This document shows positions 51,521 to 52,279 of a stretch of 52,279 nucleotides of DNA, one piece after another. Under the pieces are notes generated by a model. That model had not been told where the DNA came from, searched no databases, and was given only the letters and a program-made list of their open reading frames with translations. The DNA lies in the NCBI GenBank assembly GCA_034679985.1, contig JAXITR010000011.1, positions 1-52,279 on the forward strand. Reading direction: 5' to 3'. Within the stretch, counting starts at the first letter, position 1. Every line of letters starts with the position of its first letter. Made by a program: the position numbers and the translations under genes. The stretch is from CAMDTE01 sp034679985 (lineage in GTDB: Bacteria > Bacteroidota > Bacteroidia > Flavobacteriales > Schleiferiaceae).

Positions 51521-51652
51521 CCCTACCCGATCTGGCCGGTTCCCCACCGATCGTGCGCATTCCCCTTGTCTTTTGAGGGAAACGTGGATTTTTGCCGCGG
51601 CAATGCACGCGTTTGGCGAACAATCCCGACCTTTGCGGAAACTTTGCAAAAG

Positions 51653-52048
51653 ATGGTTAAAGGGATTATTGTAGGACTTTTAAGCGCGACGCTTTTGGCG
51701 TTGACGGCTTGCGGAGGACCTTCGGGCGTGGGAATTGTGCGTCAACCGGAAAAGACCGTTTTGGTGGTGGTGAAAAAGACCCCCAACCAAGGGTTTGTGG
51801 TGAAAAGCGTGCGTTGGGAAGATTCCAAAGCCAAAAAATCCACAGACGCTCAAGTGCAAACCACTACCGAAAATGGTGCTAAGGCCGTTTTGAATCCAAA
51901 GGGGTACAAAACGTTTGGTTTGTTGACGGAAGTTCCTGCCGGAGCTGGATTTACTCCGGATCGGTTGGTGGTCTCCTACCAGGTAGAAAAAGGCAAGAAG
52001 ACCAAGAAAATGGTCGTGAAAAAAGTGGCTGCGGCCCCCACCCGTTAA
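51653..52048 (+). CDS. Small lipoprotein of unknown function
   Basis: This 131-residue protein has a lipoprotein signal (hydrophobic 5-18, lipobox LTAC with Cys20). The mature part is rich in Lys and Val (VLVVVKKTPN, KGKKTKKMVVKKV) and ends in a Lys/Ala/Pro tail. I do not recognise the family. A frame upstream of ATG 51653 is open to 51566 but lacks signal-peptide character. The 132 bases before it hold no gene; a weak AAACTTTG six bases before the ATG could act as a -7 element. Confidence 0.7.
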   Translation: MVKGIIVGLLSATLLALTACGGPSGVGIVRQPEKTVLVVVKKTPNQGFVVKSVRWEDSKAKKSTDAQVQTTTENGAKAVLNPKGYKTFGLLTEVPAGAGFTPDRLVVSYQVEKGKKTKKMVVKKVAAAPTR

Positions 52049-52060
52049 CCCCTACCCAAG

Positions 52061-52279
52061 GTGATTTACATTGAGCGGACCGAGTCGTTTAGCGCGGCCC
52101 ACCAGCTGTTCAACCCCAAGTGGTCGGACGAGCAAAACGACGCCGTTTTTGGCAAATGCGCCAACCGCGCCTACCACGGACACTATTTTTAATTGACTGT
52201 GGTGGTGAAAGGGGAAGTAAACCCAGACACCGGTTTTGTGCTCAATTTGGTGGACCTGAAGCAGGTCATGATGGACTGC
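52061..52279 (+). pseudogene. 6-pyruvoyl-tetrahydropterin synthase/QueD-type gene with an in-frame stop, cut by the right edge
   Basis: From GTG 52061 the translation gives IERTESFSAAHQLFNPKW, then GKCANRAYHGHYF, a TAA at 52190-52192, and in the same frame LTVVVKGEVNPDTGF...LVDLKQVMMD before the window ends. This is the QueD/PTPS family: zinc-binding His in FSAAHQL and HGH, catalytic Cys in GKCAN. Related proteins have HGHNF/Y-E-L where this has HGHYF-stop-L, so GAA to TAA is the simplest change. It may be a real nonsense mutation or a sequence error near the edge. The likely role would be preQ0/queuosine or pterin synthesis. Confidence 0.75.

Noticed and set aside
1..52279. tRNA, rRNA, CRISPR, prophage, replication origin or a defence island
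   Set aside because: Intergenic gaps are nearly all under 130 bases and hold no cloverleaf, repeat-spacer array or phage/defence genes. dnaN and dnaB alone do not mark an origin, and no DnaA-box cluster is visible.

Overview
This window reads as chromosomal DNA of a GC-rich member of the Bacteroidota, most likely a flavobacterial-type lineage. Four things point there: gliding/type IX secretion genes (GldF-GldG, GldJ, PorU, PorV, a PorP/SprF-like protein); promoter -7 elements of the form TAnnTTTG, the phylum's signature, in front of many genes; pdhA-pdhC without pdhB next to it; and family combinations common in this phylum (ferredoxin/serC/serA/DUF1015, feoA/feoB/small Cys protein, MerR/LemA/TPM). 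The species cannot be named from the sequence. Coding density is very high, with many 1-4 base stop/start overlaps and almost no space for RNA genes; I see no tRNA, rRNA, CRISPR array or prophage.

Layout. 1-332 is a compositionally different, AT-rich edge: the tail of an unknown gene, then the left end of an IS3-family insertion sequence that breaks off after about 21 codons of its first transposase gene. 387-7953: acyl-CoA reductase, divergent from ferredoxin, secreted protein, serC, serA, DUF1015, YggS-like PLP protein and an exonuclease/GIY-YIG fusion. 8032-10645 (minus): phoH, purC and an outer-membrane barrel. 10689-16472: SAM-hydrolase-like protein, ABM-domain protein, a fused gldF-gldG, a DUF4340-like protein and dnaN. 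16599-18962: phosphoesterase and pruA. 19088-20879 (minus): glycosyltransferase and rsmG. 20919-27847: tgt, lptF/G-type permease, EamA transporter, accA, dnaB and a secreted GATase1-like protein. 27900-39893 is a long minus-strand run: porU, porV, pdhA, pdhC, feoA, feoB, a 43-residue FeoB-associated protein, a short-chain dehydrogenase and a putative porin. 40004-43938: PorP/SprF-like protein, gldJ, murF. 43979-47277 (minus): alaS and a small barrel protein. 47317-52279: two M23 peptidases, MerR, LemA, two TPM-domain proteins, a lipoprotein, and a QueD-type gene interrupted by a stop at the right edge.

How it works together. The window mixes housekeeping (replication: dnaN, dnaB; translation: alaS, tgt, rsmG; serine, purine and fatty-acid synthesis; pyruvate dehydrogenase) with envelope functions (T9SS sortase and shuttle, gliding ABC component, LPS-type permease, murein peptidases, MurF, porins). 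Ferrous-iron uptake genes are physically coupled to the pyruvate dehydrogenase E2 gene.

I found no clear candidate for a wholly new multi-gene system. The best leads are smaller: promoters placed so close to start codons that transcripts should be leaderless, the GldF-GldG fusion, a Tgt without its zinc cysteines, a FeoB with an altered G4 motif, the overlapped 43-residue Feo gene, the secreted GATase-like protein, and the two odd window edges.
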